Assembly (NCBI RefSeq): GCF_016862435.1
Contig: NZ_BOMY01000033.1
Span: forward strand, 1-64,000
Direction of reading: 5' to 3'
Source: Paractinoplanes tereljensis
GTDB lineage: Bacteria; Actinomycetota; Actinomycetes; Mycobacteriales; Micromonosporaceae
DNA length: 64,000 bases
This document shows, piece by piece, positions 28,993-38,271 of this stretch. Each line of letters opens with the position of its first letter. Position 1 is the stretch's first letter. The position numbers and the translations under genes are program-made. The notes below the pieces were generated by a model that did no database searches, was not told the origin of the DNA, and saw nothing but the letters and a program-made list of their open reading frames with translations.

Positions 28993-31902
28993 ATGCGACG
29001 GCGTTTTCTGCCGCTGCTGGCCGCCGCATTACTGGTCGTACCGGCCATTCCCGGCGCCGCCCACGCGGATCCGTCCTACCCTTTCCGTGATCCACATCTG
29101 GCGCTCCAGGCGCGCATCGACGACCTCGTCGGGCGGCTCACCCTGGACGAGCGCATCTCGCTCCTGCACCAGTACCAACCGGCCATCCCGCGGCTCGGCA
29201 TCAACCTGTTCAAGGCCGGCACCGAGGCCCTGCACGGCGTCGCCTGGTCCAACGACATCGACAACGGCGGCGCGGTCGTGCAGGCCGACGGCACGTCGTT
29301 CGCCCAGCCGGTCGGCCTGGCCAGCACCTGGGACACCGCGCTGATCGAGCGGGTCGGCTCGGCGGTCGGTGACGAGGCCCGCGGCTTCAACGCCAAGAAC
29401 CCCCGCGTCTTCGGCCTGAACCTGTGGGCGCCGGTGGTCAACCTGCTGCGTGACCCGCGCTGGGGCCGCAACGAGGAGGGCTACTCGGAGGACCCGCTGC
29501 TCACCGGGGCGATCTCCACCGCCTACGGCGACGGGCTGCAGGGCGGCGACCCGGATCACCTCAAGTCCGCGCCCACCCTCAAGCACTACCTGGCCTACAA
29601 CAACGAGGCCGGCCGCGACGTGACCTCGTCGAACGTGCCGCCCCGGGTGCTCAACGAGTACGACCGGGCCGCCTTCAAGCCGGCCCTCGAAGCCAACGCC
29701 GCGACCGGCGTGATGGCCTCCTACAACCTGGTCAACGGGCGCCCGGCGACGGTCGACCCGGACCTCGCCACGCTCGAGCGCAGCTGGTCGGACTACCCGC
29801 TGTTCAACGTCTCCGACGCCTACGCCCCGTACAACCTGACCGGTTCGCAGAAGTACTTCAGCACGCAGGCCGAGGCGAACGCCGCGGTCATCAAGGCCGG
29901 CCTCAATGCATTCACGGTGGACGACGCCAACGGCACACCCACGGTCACCGCGATCAAGGCCGCCCTCGATCAGGGCCTGCTCACCGTCCACGACATCGAC
30001 GTGGCCGCTGGGCAGGCCCTGAGCATCCGCTTCCGGCTCGGCGAGTTCGACCCGGACGGCGGCCCGTACGCCAAGATCGGGCCTTCGGTGATCAACAGCG
30101 ACGCGAACAAGAAGCTCGCCCGGGAGACCGCCGACAAGGCGATCGTGCTGCTGAAGAACCAGAACAACGCGCTGCCGCTCAAGCCGGGCGGCAAGGTCGC
30201 GGTGGTCGGCCCACTGGCCGACACCCTTTACAGCGACTGGTACGGCGGAAAGCTCCCGTACCAGGTGACCGCCGTCGACGGGATCACCGAGAAGGCCGGC
30301 TCCGTGGTGAGCTCGACCGGCTCGGACCGGATCGCGCTGCGCTCGGTGGCCACCGGCAAGTACGTCGCCTCGACCGACGACGCGGCCTCGGTGCTCGCGG
30401 ACAGCCCCACCGCGGCGGCGCAGTTCGACGCCGACGACTGGGGCCAGGACGTACTGACCCTGAAGAACGTCGCCAACGGAAAGTACCTCGGCTACAACTG
30501 GGGGCCGTTCGTCACCCGCGACGACCAGCCCAGCGGCTGGTTCGTGCAGCAGCAGTTCAAGCTGGAGCCGCAGGCCGACGGCACGATCGCGATCCGCTAC
30601 GCCGGCTACGAAACCGGCGAGAGCTGGTTCGGGCCGAACCGGTACCTGACCATCGACGCGGACGGGAAGCTCGCGCTGGGCTCGCCGGACGCCGCGGGCG
30701 CCGCCAAGTTCAGCAAAGAGGTGCTGCGCAGCGGCATCGACGAGGCGGTCGCCGCGGCCAAGACGGCCGACACCGCCGTGCTCGTGGTGGGCAGCCAGCC
30801 GTTCATCAACGGCCGGGAGGCGCATGACCGCACCACCCAGGCCCTCGGCGCCGGCCAGGCCGCCCTGGTCAAGGCGGTCAAGGCGGCCAACCCGCACACC
30901 ATCGTGGTGCTGCAGACCAGTTACCCGGACACCATCAACTGGGAACAGCAGAACGTGCCGGGCATCATCTGGACCACGCACGCGGGTGCCGAGACCGGCC
31001 ACGCGATCGCCGACGTCCTGTACGGCGACTACAACCCGGCCGGGCGGCTGACCCAGACCTGGTACGCCAGCGACAGCCAGCTGCCGGCCGACCTGCTCGA
31101 GTACGACATCATCAAGTCCCAGCAGACCTACCTGTACAGCAAGCAGACGCCGCTCTACCCGTTCGGCTACGGACTTTCGTACTCGTCCTTCAAGTACGGC
31201 AAGCCGAGCGTCGGCCGTGGTCAGGTCACCCTGACGGTGACCAACACCGGCAAGCGGGACGGCGACGAGGTTGTCCAGCTCTACACCCACCAGCGCACGT
31301 CCCGGGACACCACGGCCGTCAAGCAGTTGCGCGCCTTCCAGCGCGTACACCTCAAAGCCGGCCAGACCAAGACCGTGAGCCTCGCGCTCAGCCCGGCCGA
31401 CCTGAAGCGCTGGGATCAGACCCGCAGTAAGTGGGTCGTCGAGTCATCGGTCTACGACATCCTGATCGGCGCGTCGTCCAGCGACATCCGGCAGCGCACG
31501 TCGCTGTCGGTGCGGGGCGAGACGATCCCCGCCCGGGACCTGGGCCGCACGACGCGGGCCGAAACCTTCGACGGGTACGCCGACGGCGTCAAGCTGGTCG
31601 ACGAGAGCAAGGCGACCGGTACGTCGGTCGGCTCGAACGCGGCCGGCCAATGGATCGTCTTCAAGGACGCGGAACTGCGCGGCACCTTTACCGCGCAGGT
31701 GGCTTCGTTGAAGGACACCACCATTCAGGTACGGCTGGGCTCGCCCACCGGCCGGCTGGTCGGCACCGCTCCGGTCACCGCCACCGGTGACGTCTACAAG
31801 TACGCCGCGGTCACCGCAAAGCTGGCCAAGGCAAGCGGGCACCAGGACGTCTACCTGGTGTTCGGCGACGCGCTGCGCGTGTCCACATTCTCCATTCGGT
31901 GA
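28993..31902 (+). CDS. Secreted GH3 beta-glycosidase with inserted trefoil-like and terminal CBM-like domains
   Basis: A 969-residue exported GH3 enzyme. A signal peptide ends near GAAHA; the TIM-barrel domain runs to about residue 350 with KHYLAYNNE and the nucleophile Asp near residue 275 (NVSDAYAP); the GH3 C-domain carries LLKNQNNALPL. Residues ~440-575 are an insertion with repeated VATGKYV/VANGKYLGYNW patterns, like a fascin/ricin-type beta-trefoil. A fibronectin-III-like part and a CBM6-like C-terminus (from ~855) follow. Activity may be beta-glucosidase, beta-xylosidase or isoprimeverose-releasing; context favours xyloglucan fragments. The start ATG has the ribosome site AGGAG. Confidence 0.92.
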   Translation: MRRRFLPLLAAALLVVPAIPGAAHADPSYPFRDPHLALQARIDDLVGRLTLDERISLLHQYQPAIPRLGINLFKAGTEALHGVAWSNDIDNGGAVVQADGTSFAQPVGLASTWDTALIERVGSAVGDEARGFNAKNPRVFGLNLWAPVVNLLRDPRWGRNEEGYSEDPLLTGAISTAYGDGLQGGDPDHLKSAPTLKHYLAYNNEAGRDVTSSNVPPRVLNEYDRAAFKPALEANAATGVMASYNLVNGRPATVDPDLATLERSWSDYPLFNVSDAYAPYNLTGSQKYFSTQAEANAAVIKAGLNAFTVDDANGTPTVTAIKAALDQGLLTVHDIDVAAGQALSIRFRLGEFDPDGGPYAKIGPSVINSDANKKLARETADKAIVLLKNQNNALPLKPGGKVAVVGPLADTLYSDWYGGKLPYQVTAVDGITEKAGSVVSSTGSDRIALRSVATGKYVASTDDAASVLADSPTAAAQFDADDWGQDVLTLKNVANGKYLGYNWGPFVTRDDQPSGWFVQQQFKLEPQADGTIAIRYAGYETGESWFGPNRYLTIDADGKLALGSPDAAGAAKFSKEVLRSGIDEAVAAAKTADTAVLVVGSQPFINGREAHDRTTQALGAGQAALVKAVKAANPHTIVVLQTSYPDTINWEQQNVPGIIWTTHAGAETGHAIADVLYGDYNPAGRLTQTWYASDSQLPADLLEYDIIKSQQTYLYSKQTPLYPFGYGLSYSSFKYGKPSVGRGQVTLTVTNTGKRDGDEVVQLYTHQRTSRDTTAVKQLRAFQRVHLKAGQTKTVSLALSPADLKRWDQTRSKWVVESSVYDILIGASSSDIRQRTSLSVRGETIPARDLGRTTRAETFDGYADGVKLVDESKATGTSVGSNAAGQWIVFKDAELRGTFTAQVASLKDTTIQVRLGSPTGRLVGTAPVTATGDVYKYAAVTAKLAKASGHQDVYLVFGDALRVSTFSIR

Positions 31903-31908
31903 GAGGGG

Positions 31909-31947
31909 AACCCGCCCGCCGGCCTGGTCAGCCGGCGGGCGGGTTTT
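31909..31947 (+). terminator. Intrinsic terminator after GH3 gene
   Basis: A 15-bp GC stem (31909-31923 with 31931-31945) with a 7-base loop is followed by a short T run. It lies just downstream of the GH3 stop and only 22 bases before the next co-directional start (GH35). It probably ends or attenuates the GH3 transcript, so GH35 expression would depend on read-through or an internal promoter. Confidence 0.85.
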
Positions 31948-31968
31948 TACCGTCCTTGAGAGGTCCGC

Positions 31969-34770
31969 ATGAAGATCCTGCTCGCCCTGGTCCTGGCTGT
32001 CGCGGGCCTTTTGGTCCCGTCATCGGCCGCTGCGCAAAGCAAGCACACGGTCACCTATGACAAGTACTCGCTGACGGTCGACGGCGAGCGCGTTCTCCTG
32101 CAGGCCGCCGAATTCCACTATTTCCGGCTACCCAGCCCCGATCTGTGGCGCGACATCCTGGAGAAGGAGAAGGCAGCCGGATTCAACGGCATCAGTGTCT
32201 ACTTCTCCTGGGCGTTCCACTCGCCGGCTCCCGGGCAGTACGACTTCACCGGCGTCCGCGACGTCGACCGCCTCCTGCGCATCGCCGAGGAGGTCGGCCT
32301 TTACGTCATCGCCCGGCCCGGCCCGTACATCAATGCCGAGACCACCGGCGGAGGCTTCCCGGCCTGGCTGAAAACCGTTCCCGGACGGGCCCGCAGCAGC
32401 GCGCCGGGATACACCGCCGCCTATCACGACTGGCTCGCGCACATCAATCCGATCATCGCCAAGCACCAGGTCACCCGGGGTGGGTCGGTGCTGCTGTACA
32501 ACGTCGAGAACGAGTACGCGGTGAACACCGACGCCGTCTACATGCAGGACCTGCAGGACACCGCGCGGGCCGACGGCATCGACGTGCCGATCACCACCAA
32601 CAACTGCTGCGACGCCGGTTCCTGGTCGTCGACGTGGGGGAGTGGGCTCGGTGCGGTGCAGATCCCCGGGGTCGACGATTACCCGCAATCCTTCGACTGC
32701 GGCAATGCCGCGACGGTGTGGGGCCCGTGGGGCGCCGGTGTCACCGAGAAGGTCCGCGAGGACGCGCCGGTCTTCGCCGCCGAATACCAGGCCGGCGCGA
32801 TCGACCTGAACAACGCCGGCTATGCCGCGTGCCGGGAGCTGACCGGCGTGCAGTACACGAAGTACTTCCAGAAAGGGAACATGATCCTTTCCGGGGCTAC
32901 CGCGTTCAACTACTACATGGGCTTCGGCGGCACCAACTGGGGCTGGCTCGCGCAACCGAACGACGTCTATACGTCCTACGACTACGGCGCCGCGATCTCC
33001 GAGGACCGCCAGCTCACCGACAAATACTTCGAATACAAGCGGCAGGGCTATTTCCTGCAGTCCGTCCCGCAGCTCACCAAGACCGACGCGGTGGCCGCGC
33101 CGGCCGCGCCCGGCCTGGAGACGGCGGCCCGATCCAACCCGGACACCGGGACGTCGTTCGTGCTGGTCCGCAACACCGGCACCACGCCGGTCACGTCCAC
33201 CATCGACCTCGGCGGCTACGCGTTGCCGCTGCGGCTCGACGGGCACGACGCCAAGATCCTGGTGACCGGCCTCGACGATCTCGCGGCCTCCAGTTCGGAG
33301 CTGCTGACCAGGGCGACCATCGCCGGGCGAGACATCAAGGTCCTTTACGGTACGGCCGGAACGCCCGGGACCACGGTGCTCAACTACTTGTCGAAGCCGG
33401 TCGTGAGGGTCCTCGACGGGCAGGTGAGCGCGACCTACAGCGGCGGGAAGCTGCGGCTCGACTACACCCACGAAGGCCTCGCCAGAGTGCAGGTCACCGG
33501 GGGAGGACAGCGGCCGCAACTGCTCCTGCTCGGTACTGACGACACCGCCGCCGCGTTCTGGCGCTACGACACCGCGTCCGGCCCGGTGCTGGTGCGCGGC
33601 ACTGATCTGTTGCGGTCGGCCGCGTTGATCCACGGCACCGCGGCGCTGCGCGCGGACTCGAATGCGGCCGGTCCCGTCGAGGTCTTCTCTCCCGCCCGCG
33701 CCATCACGGTCAACGGCAAGCCGGTCGCGGCGCGCACCTCGCCGAGTGGCTCGCTGATCGGCAGCGTGCCCGGCCCCCGCGCGGTCACCCTGCCCGCCCT
33801 GTCCGGCTGGAAGCAGCAGGCCGAGGCTCCGGAGGCCCGGCCGGCGTTTGACGACTCGCGCTGGACCGTGGCCGACAAGACCACGAGCCTCAGCCCCTTC
33901 CCGCCGCTGACCCAGCCGGTGCTGTTCAGCGACGAGTACGGCTTCCACACCGGCAGCGTCTGGTATCGCGGCCACTTCACCGCCACCGGCGCCGAGACCA
34001 CGGCCGACCTCAACGCGATCACCGGCAAGCGCGGCAACTACCTGGTCTGGCTCAACGGCCGATACCTGGGCGCCGCCGCCGGTGGGGTGGAGGACGAAAC
34101 CGGGTCGCCGGGTGCCGGCTCGTTCACCGTCCCGGCCGGCCTGCTGAAGGCGGGCCAACCGGCCGTGCTCTCGGTGCTGGTGCAGAACATGGGCCACAAC
34201 GACGACTGGACCGCCGACGACAACCGCTTCCGCCAGCCCCGCGGCCTGATCGGGGCGCGCGTCGGCGACGCCGCCATCGCCTGGAAGATCCAGGGCACGG
34301 CCTGGCTCGACCCGGCCCGGGGCGGCCTGAACAACGGCGGCCTCTACGGCGAGCGGGCCGGCTGGTCCCTGCCCGGCTTCGCCGACCGGTCCTGGCCGGC
34401 CGCCTCGAAGTCGGTGCCGGCCGGGGTCACCTGGCTGCGCGACGACTTCCGGGTCGACCTGCCGGCCGGGCAGGACACCTCGGTGGCGCTGCGCTTCGAC
34501 GGGGCGATCCCCGCCGGATATCGGGCGATTCTGTACTTGAACGGCTGGAACGTGGGCCAATACGGCGCCGCGATCGGCCCGCAGACCGACTTCGTGCTGC
34601 CGGCCGGCGTCCTGCACCAGAACGGGACGAACACCCTGGCCGTGGCGGTCATCGCGGAGCAGCCGTCGACCGTCGCGACCCCGCACCTGGTGGTCGCGGG
34701 CAGCCAGCGCGGCGGGGTGCCGGTGCGGGACGTTCCGGCACCGGACCGCCGCAATCACGCCCTTGGCTAG
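31969..34770 (+). CDS. Secreted GH35 beta-galactosidase
   Basis: A 933-residue exported GH35 enzyme with a signal peptide (to about SSAAAQS). The catalytic barrel shows QAAEFHYFRLPSPDLW, an acid/base Glu near residue 182 (NVENEYAV) and a nucleophile Glu near residue 272 (FAAEYQAG). The C-terminal half contains beta-sandwich domains including a jelly-roll region with WYRGHF and LNGWNVGQYG. It would remove terminal beta-galactose from xyloglucan or other plant glycans outside the cell. The ribosome site is GAGG. Confidence 0.93.
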   Translation: MKILLALVLAVAGLLVPSSAAAQSKHTVTYDKYSLTVDGERVLLQAAEFHYFRLPSPDLWRDILEKEKAAGFNGISVYFSWAFHSPAPGQYDFTGVRDVDRLLRIAEEVGLYVIARPGPYINAETTGGGFPAWLKTVPGRARSSAPGYTAAYHDWLAHINPIIAKHQVTRGGSVLLYNVENEYAVNTDAVYMQDLQDTARADGIDVPITTNNCCDAGSWSSTWGSGLGAVQIPGVDDYPQSFDCGNAATVWGPWGAGVTEKVREDAPVFAAEYQAGAIDLNNAGYAACRELTGVQYTKYFQKGNMILSGATAFNYYMGFGGTNWGWLAQPNDVYTSYDYGAAISEDRQLTDKYFEYKRQGYFLQSVPQLTKTDAVAAPAAPGLETAARSNPDTGTSFVLVRNTGTTPVTSTIDLGGYALPLRLDGHDAKILVTGLDDLAASSSELLTRATIAGRDIKVLYGTAGTPGTTVLNYLSKPVVRVLDGQVSATYSGGKLRLDYTHEGLARVQVTGGGQRPQLLLLGTDDTAAAFWRYDTASGPVLVRGTDLLRSAALIHGTAALRADSNAAGPVEVFSPARAITVNGKPVAARTSPSGSLIGSVPGPRAVTLPALSGWKQQAEAPEARPAFDDSRWTVADKTTSLSPFPPLTQPVLFSDEYGFHTGSVWYRGHFTATGAETTADLNAITGKRGNYLVWLNGRYLGAAAGGVEDETGSPGAGSFTVPAGLLKAGQPAVLSVLVQNMGHNDDWTADDNRFRQPRGLIGARVGDAAIAWKIQGTAWLDPARGGLNNGGLYGERAGWSLPGFADRSWPAASKSVPAGVTWLRDDFRVDLPAGQDTSVALRFDGAIPAGYRAILYLNGWNVGQYGAAIGPQTDFVLPAGVLHQNGTNTLAVAVIAEQPSTVATPHLVVAGSQRGGVPVRDVPAPDRRNHALG

Positions 34771-34827
34771 GATCGCTTTCAGTTAGGGAACATCATGGAA
34801 CGTGATCGGGTGACGTGGGGAGGGCCA

Positions 34828-35835
34828 GTGCCGACGATCAACGACGTCGCCCGGGCCGCGGGGGTGTCGCCGAGCACGGTGTCGTACGTGCTGAGCGGCC
34901 GGCGTCCGATCTCGGCACAGACCCGGGCCCGGGTCCAGGCCGCCATCGCCGAGCTCGGGTTCCACCCGCACGCCGGCGCCCGGGCGCTGGCCAGCAGCAA
35001 GACCAACGTGCTGGCGCTGGTGGTGCCGCTGCGGGTGGACGTCAACGTGCCGGTCATCATGCAGTTCGCGACCGCCGTGGTCACCGCCGCCCGCACCCAC
35101 AATCACGACGTGCTGCTGCTGACCAAGGACGAGGGCACCAGCGGCCTGGAACGCGTCGCGCACAGCACGATGGTCGACGCGCTGATCGTGATGGACGTGG
35201 AGAAGGACGACGTGCGTATCCCGGCGCTGCGCAAGCTCAAGCAGCCGACGGTGCTGATCGGCCTGCCCGGCGACCCGTCCGGCATCGTCTGCGTCGACCT
35301 CGACTTCGCGGCCGCCGCGGCCGAGACCCTGCGCCACCTGGCCTGGCACGGTCACCGCAGGATCGCCCTGGTCGGCCCGTCGCCAGCGGTCTACCGCCGC
35401 GGTACGTCGTACGCCGAGCGGTTCCTGGCCGGCTTCACCGAGGCGTCGGCCGAGCTGGGCCTGGAAACCATGACCCACCCGTGCGAGCCCGGCCAGGAGG
35501 GCGTGAAGTCCTGCCTGGCCGACATCGACGCCGAGCTGCCCGGCGTCACCGCGCTGGTGGTGCACAACGAGGAAGCTCTCCGCCCGCTGCTCGACCAGCT
35601 GCGGGCGGCGGGCCGGCGCGTCCCCGAGGACATCTCGGTGGTCGCGGTCTGCCCCCGGGACGTGGCCCTGGGCCTGCCGATCCCCTTGACGTCGGTGGAC
35701 ATCCCGTCGCACGACGTCGGCGGCCTGGCCGTCGAGACCGTGATGAAGCTGCTGGACGGCCGCCACACGGAGTCGATCCGGCTCCTCCCACCCACCCTGG
35801 TAGAGCGGGACAGCTGCGCGCGCCCGGCGGTCTGA
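34828..35835 (+). CDS. LacI-family transcriptional repressor
   Basis: A 335-residue LacI-type regulator. The N-terminal helix-turn-helix TINDVARAAGVSPSTVSYVL is followed by the hinge and a periplasmic-binding-like effector domain (about residues 60-330). GTG 34828 is chosen because GGGGAGGG is well placed upstream and the family begins right there; ATG 34795 is the alternative. It sits between the secreted glycosidases and the ABC importer. The shared TCGAAGCGCTTCGA palindromes are its likely operators. The inducer is probably a short xyloglucan-derived sugar. No copy of the operator precedes its own gene. Confidence 0.93.
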   Translation: MPTINDVARAAGVSPSTVSYVLSGRRPISAQTRARVQAAIAELGFHPHAGARALASSKTNVLALVVPLRVDVNVPVIMQFATAVVTAARTHNHDVLLLTKDEGTSGLERVAHSTMVDALIVMDVEKDDVRIPALRKLKQPTVLIGLPGDPSGIVCVDLDFAAAAAETLRHLAWHGHRRIALVGPSPAVYRRGTSYAERFLAGFTEASAELGLETMTHPCEPGQEGVKSCLADIDAELPGVTALVVHNEEALRPLLDQLRAAGRRVPEDISVVAVCPRDVALGLPIPLTSVDIPSHDVGGLAVETVMKLLDGRHTESIRLLPPTLVERDSCARPAV

Positions 35836-35888
35836 GCCGACCTGCCTGAACCGGTTAACGATCGTTGCGAAATCTGTTCGTCATACCG

Positions 35889-35918
35889 TTGACATGCGAG
35901 CGCCGCGAAGCCTAACGT
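35889..35918 (+). promoter_or_regulatory. Promoter of the sugar ABC transporter operon
   Basis: A consensus -35 box TTGACA (35889-35894) is followed after 18 bases by TAACGT (35913-35918), a fair -10. Transcription would start about 10 bases upstream of the two LacI-family palindromes, which then act as a downstream block. Confidence 0.65.
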
Positions 35919-35934
35919 CGCCGGAAAGTCCCGC

Positions 35935-35950
35935 GTCGAAGCGCTTCGAC
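35935..35950. promoter_or_regulatory. LacI-family operator 1 of the ABC operon
   Basis: A 16-bp perfect palindrome, GTCGAAGCGCTTCGAC, just downstream of the proposed promoter. Its centre is 24 bases from that of the identical operator 2, about two helical turns, which would suit cooperative binding by repressor dimers. Confidence 0.85.
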
Positions 35951-35958
35951 AATCTATC

Positions 35959-35974
35959 GTCGAAGCGCTTCGAC
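35959..35974. promoter_or_regulatory. LacI-family operator 2 of the ABC operon
   Basis: A second copy of GTCGAAGCGCTTCGAC, 21 bases upstream of the start codon of the sugar-binding protein. It is identical to operator 1 over all 16 bases and shares 14 bases with the site at 28893-28906. Confidence 0.85.
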
Positions 35975-35995
35975 GACCCCCACCCGGAGGACGGC

Positions 35996-37306
35996 ATGTT
36001 CCGATCACGAGCCGGCGTCGCTGCCGGTGCAATGTTGCTGGCTACGTCGCTTGGCCTGACCGCATGCAGCGGTTCGGACTCCGACAGCGATCAGGGTAGC
36101 GACGCCAAGACGCTCACCCTGTGGCACTACGAGGGTCCGACCAGCGCCATGGGCATCGCCTGGAACAAGGCGATCGAGCTGTTCAAGGCGTCGCACCCGG
36201 GCGTCGAGGTGAAGTTCGAGGAGAAGTCCTTCGAGCAGATCCAGCAGAACGCCCAGATGATCCTCAACTCCGACAGTGCACCCGACATTCTCGAATACAA
36301 CAAGGGCAACGCCACCGCCGGCCTGCTGTCCAAGCAGGGCCTGCTCACCGACCTGACCGACGAGGCGTCGAAGCGGGGCTGGGACAAGAAGCTGAGCTCC
36401 AGCCTGGCCACCACCGCCAAGTACGACGACGACGGCATCATGGGCTCGGGCAAGACCTTCGGCATCCCGAACTACGGCGAGTTCGTCGAGGTCTACTACA
36501 ACCAGGACCTGTTCAAGAAGTACAACCTGCAGGTACCGACCACGCTCGACGAGTTCACCAAGGTGATGGACACCTTCAAGTCCAAGGGCATCACCCCGCT
36601 CGCGGTCGGTGGCGCGGAATACCCGGCCCAGCAGATCTTCTACGAGTTGGCGCTGTCGCAGGCCGACCGGGCCTGGGTGGACGACTACCAGCTCTACAAG
36701 AACAAGATCGACTTCCACGACGCCAAGCTGACCTACGCGGCCAACACCTTCGCCGACTGGGTGAGCAAGGGTTACATCGCCAAGAACTCGGCCGGCATCA
36801 AGGCCGAGGACATGGGCGTGGCCTGGGAGCAGGGCAAGTCGCCGATCCTGATCTCGGGTAGCTGGTGGTACGGCCGGTTCGCCACCGAGGTCAAGAACTT
36901 CCAGTGGGGCACCTTCCTCTTCCCGGGCAACAAGCTGCACCCGGGCTCGAGCGGCAACCTCTGGGTCGTCCCGGAGAAGAGCAAGGCCAAGAGCCTGGCG
37001 TACGACTTCATCGACATCACCATGCAGCCCGAGGTGCAGAACCTGCTGGGCAACAGCGGCGGCCTGCCGATCGCGGCCGACCCGACGGCGATCACCGACC
37101 CCAAGAACAAGGAACTGATCGAGACCTTCAACAAGGTGTCGGCCGCCGACGGGCTGGCGTTCTACCCGGACTGGCCGGCCCCGGGTTACTACGACGTGCT
37201 GGTCTCGGGCGTGCAGGGCCTGATCAACGGCTCGAAGAAGCCCGACGCGTTCCTCGACGAGATCGCCAAGCCGTACAACGAGAACCTGGCCGACCTCGGC
37301 AAGTGA
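35996..37306 (+). CDS. Sugar ABC transporter substrate-binding lipoprotein
   Basis: A 436-residue family 1 extracellular sugar-binding protein. A lipoprotein signal (ATSLGLTAC) gives an outer-face lipid anchor; the mature protein starts with an acidic Ser/Asp spacer and then TLTLWHYEGPTSAMG. ATG 35996 has GGAGG five bases upstream. It delivers an oligosaccharide to the two permeases that follow. Regulation by the LacI-family protein through the two upstream operators is likely. Confidence 0.93.
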   Translation: MFRSRAGVAAGAMLLATSLGLTACSGSDSDSDQGSDAKTLTLWHYEGPTSAMGIAWNKAIELFKASHPGVEVKFEEKSFEQIQQNAQMILNSDSAPDILEYNKGNATAGLLSKQGLLTDLTDEASKRGWDKKLSSSLATTAKYDDDGIMGSGKTFGIPNYGEFVEVYYNQDLFKKYNLQVPTTLDEFTKVMDTFKSKGITPLAVGGAEYPAQQIFYELALSQADRAWVDDYQLYKNKIDFHDAKLTYAANTFADWVSKGYIAKNSAGIKAEDMGVAWEQGKSPILISGSWWYGRFATEVKNFQWGTFLFPGNKLHPGSSGNLWVVPEKSKAKSLAYDFIDITMQPEVQNLLGNSGGLPIAADPTAITDPKNKELIETFNKVSAADGLAFYPDWPAPGYYDVLVSGVQGLINGSKKPDAFLDEIAKPYNENLADLGK

Positions 37307-37314
37307 CGTCCCCT

Positions 37315-37340
37315 CCGCGGGCGGCGAAAGCCGCCCGCGG
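37315..37340 (+). promoter_or_regulatory. Stable GNRA hairpin between binding-protein and permease genes
   Basis: A perfect 11-bp stem (37315-37325 with 37330-37340) is closed by a GAAA tetraloop, directly after the binding-protein stop and without a U-tract. Such hairpins typically protect the 3' end of the binding-protein mRNA, keeping it in excess over the permeases. Partial termination is the alternative. Confidence 0.7.
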
Positions 37341-37364
37341 AACTCCCCCCGAAAGGACGTGACC

Positions 37365-38270
37365 ATGGCCGGCAAGAGCAGGAGCCGGACCGGCGGTTAC
37401 GCGGTCTACCTGATCCCGGGCGTGATCCTGTCGGTGGCGATCATCGTCGTGCCGCTGATCATGACGGTCTACACCAGCTTCACGAAATGGAACGGCGTCG
37501 GCGACCAGAAGTGGATCGGGTTCGACAACTACACCCGGCTCTTCGAGGACTCGCTGTTCTGGTCGTCGTTCGGGCACATCTTCCTGCTGATCATCGCGAT
37601 GGCCGTGGTGCCGACGCTGCTCGGCCTGGTGCTCGCGGCGGTGCTGTTCGACTACATCGCGAAGACGTTCAACAACCGCTGGGCCTCGGTGTTCCGCAGC
37701 GGCTTCTACATTCCGCAGGTCATTCCGGTCGCGGTCACCGGCATTGTCTGGGGCTGGATCCTGCACCCGGACTACGGCGCGCTCAACAAGATCCTCGACT
37801 CGATCGGGCTGAGCGGGCTGGCCCAGAACTGGCTGGGCGACCCGAACTACGCGCTCTACAGCGTCATGGCGGTGATGATCTGGTTCCAGCTCGGCTACCC
37901 GATCGTCATGTTCATGTCCGGCCTGCAGCGCGTCGACCCGTCGCTCTACGAGGCGGCCGACCTGGACGGCGCGTCCTGGTGGCAGCGGTTCCGCAAGATC
38001 ACGATCTACATGATCCGGCCGGAGTTCTACGTGGTCCTGGTGACCACCACGATCGCCGCGCTGAAGATCTTCGGGCAGATCTTCGTACTGACCCGCGGGG
38101 GACCGAGCAACTCCACCCTCGTACCGTCGTACTTCGCCTATAAGAACTTCTTTGAAAAAGCCCAGGTCGGGTACGGGTCGGCAATCTCGACGGTGCTCAC
38201 CGTGATCATCATCGTGCTGGCGTTCGTGTTCCTGCGGCTGCAGAACCGGGCCGAGAAGGCCGGAGCCTGA
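37365..38270 (+). CDS. Sugar ABC transporter permease (MalF type)
   Basis: A 301-residue permease with six predicted membrane helices. The EAA loop reads YEAADLDGASWWQRFRKITI (about residue 205). It forms the channel heterodimer with the next permease. ATG 37365, with AAAGG eight bases upstream, is preferred to GTG 37359. Only 1 base separates its stop from the next start. Confidence 0.94.
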   Translation: MAGKSRSRTGGYAVYLIPGVILSVAIIVVPLIMTVYTSFTKWNGVGDQKWIGFDNYTRLFEDSLFWSSFGHIFLLIIAMAVVPTLLGLVLAAVLFDYIAKTFNNRWASVFRSGFYIPQVIPVAVTGIVWGWILHPDYGALNKILDSIGLSGLAQNWLGDPNYALYSVMAVMIWFQLGYPIVMFMSGLQRVDPSLYEAADLDGASWWQRFRKITIYMIRPEFYVVLVTTTIAALKIFGQIFVLTRGGPSNSTLVPSYFAYKNFFEKAQVGYGSAISTVLTVIIIVLAFVFLRLQNRAEKAGA

Positions 38271-38271
38271 C

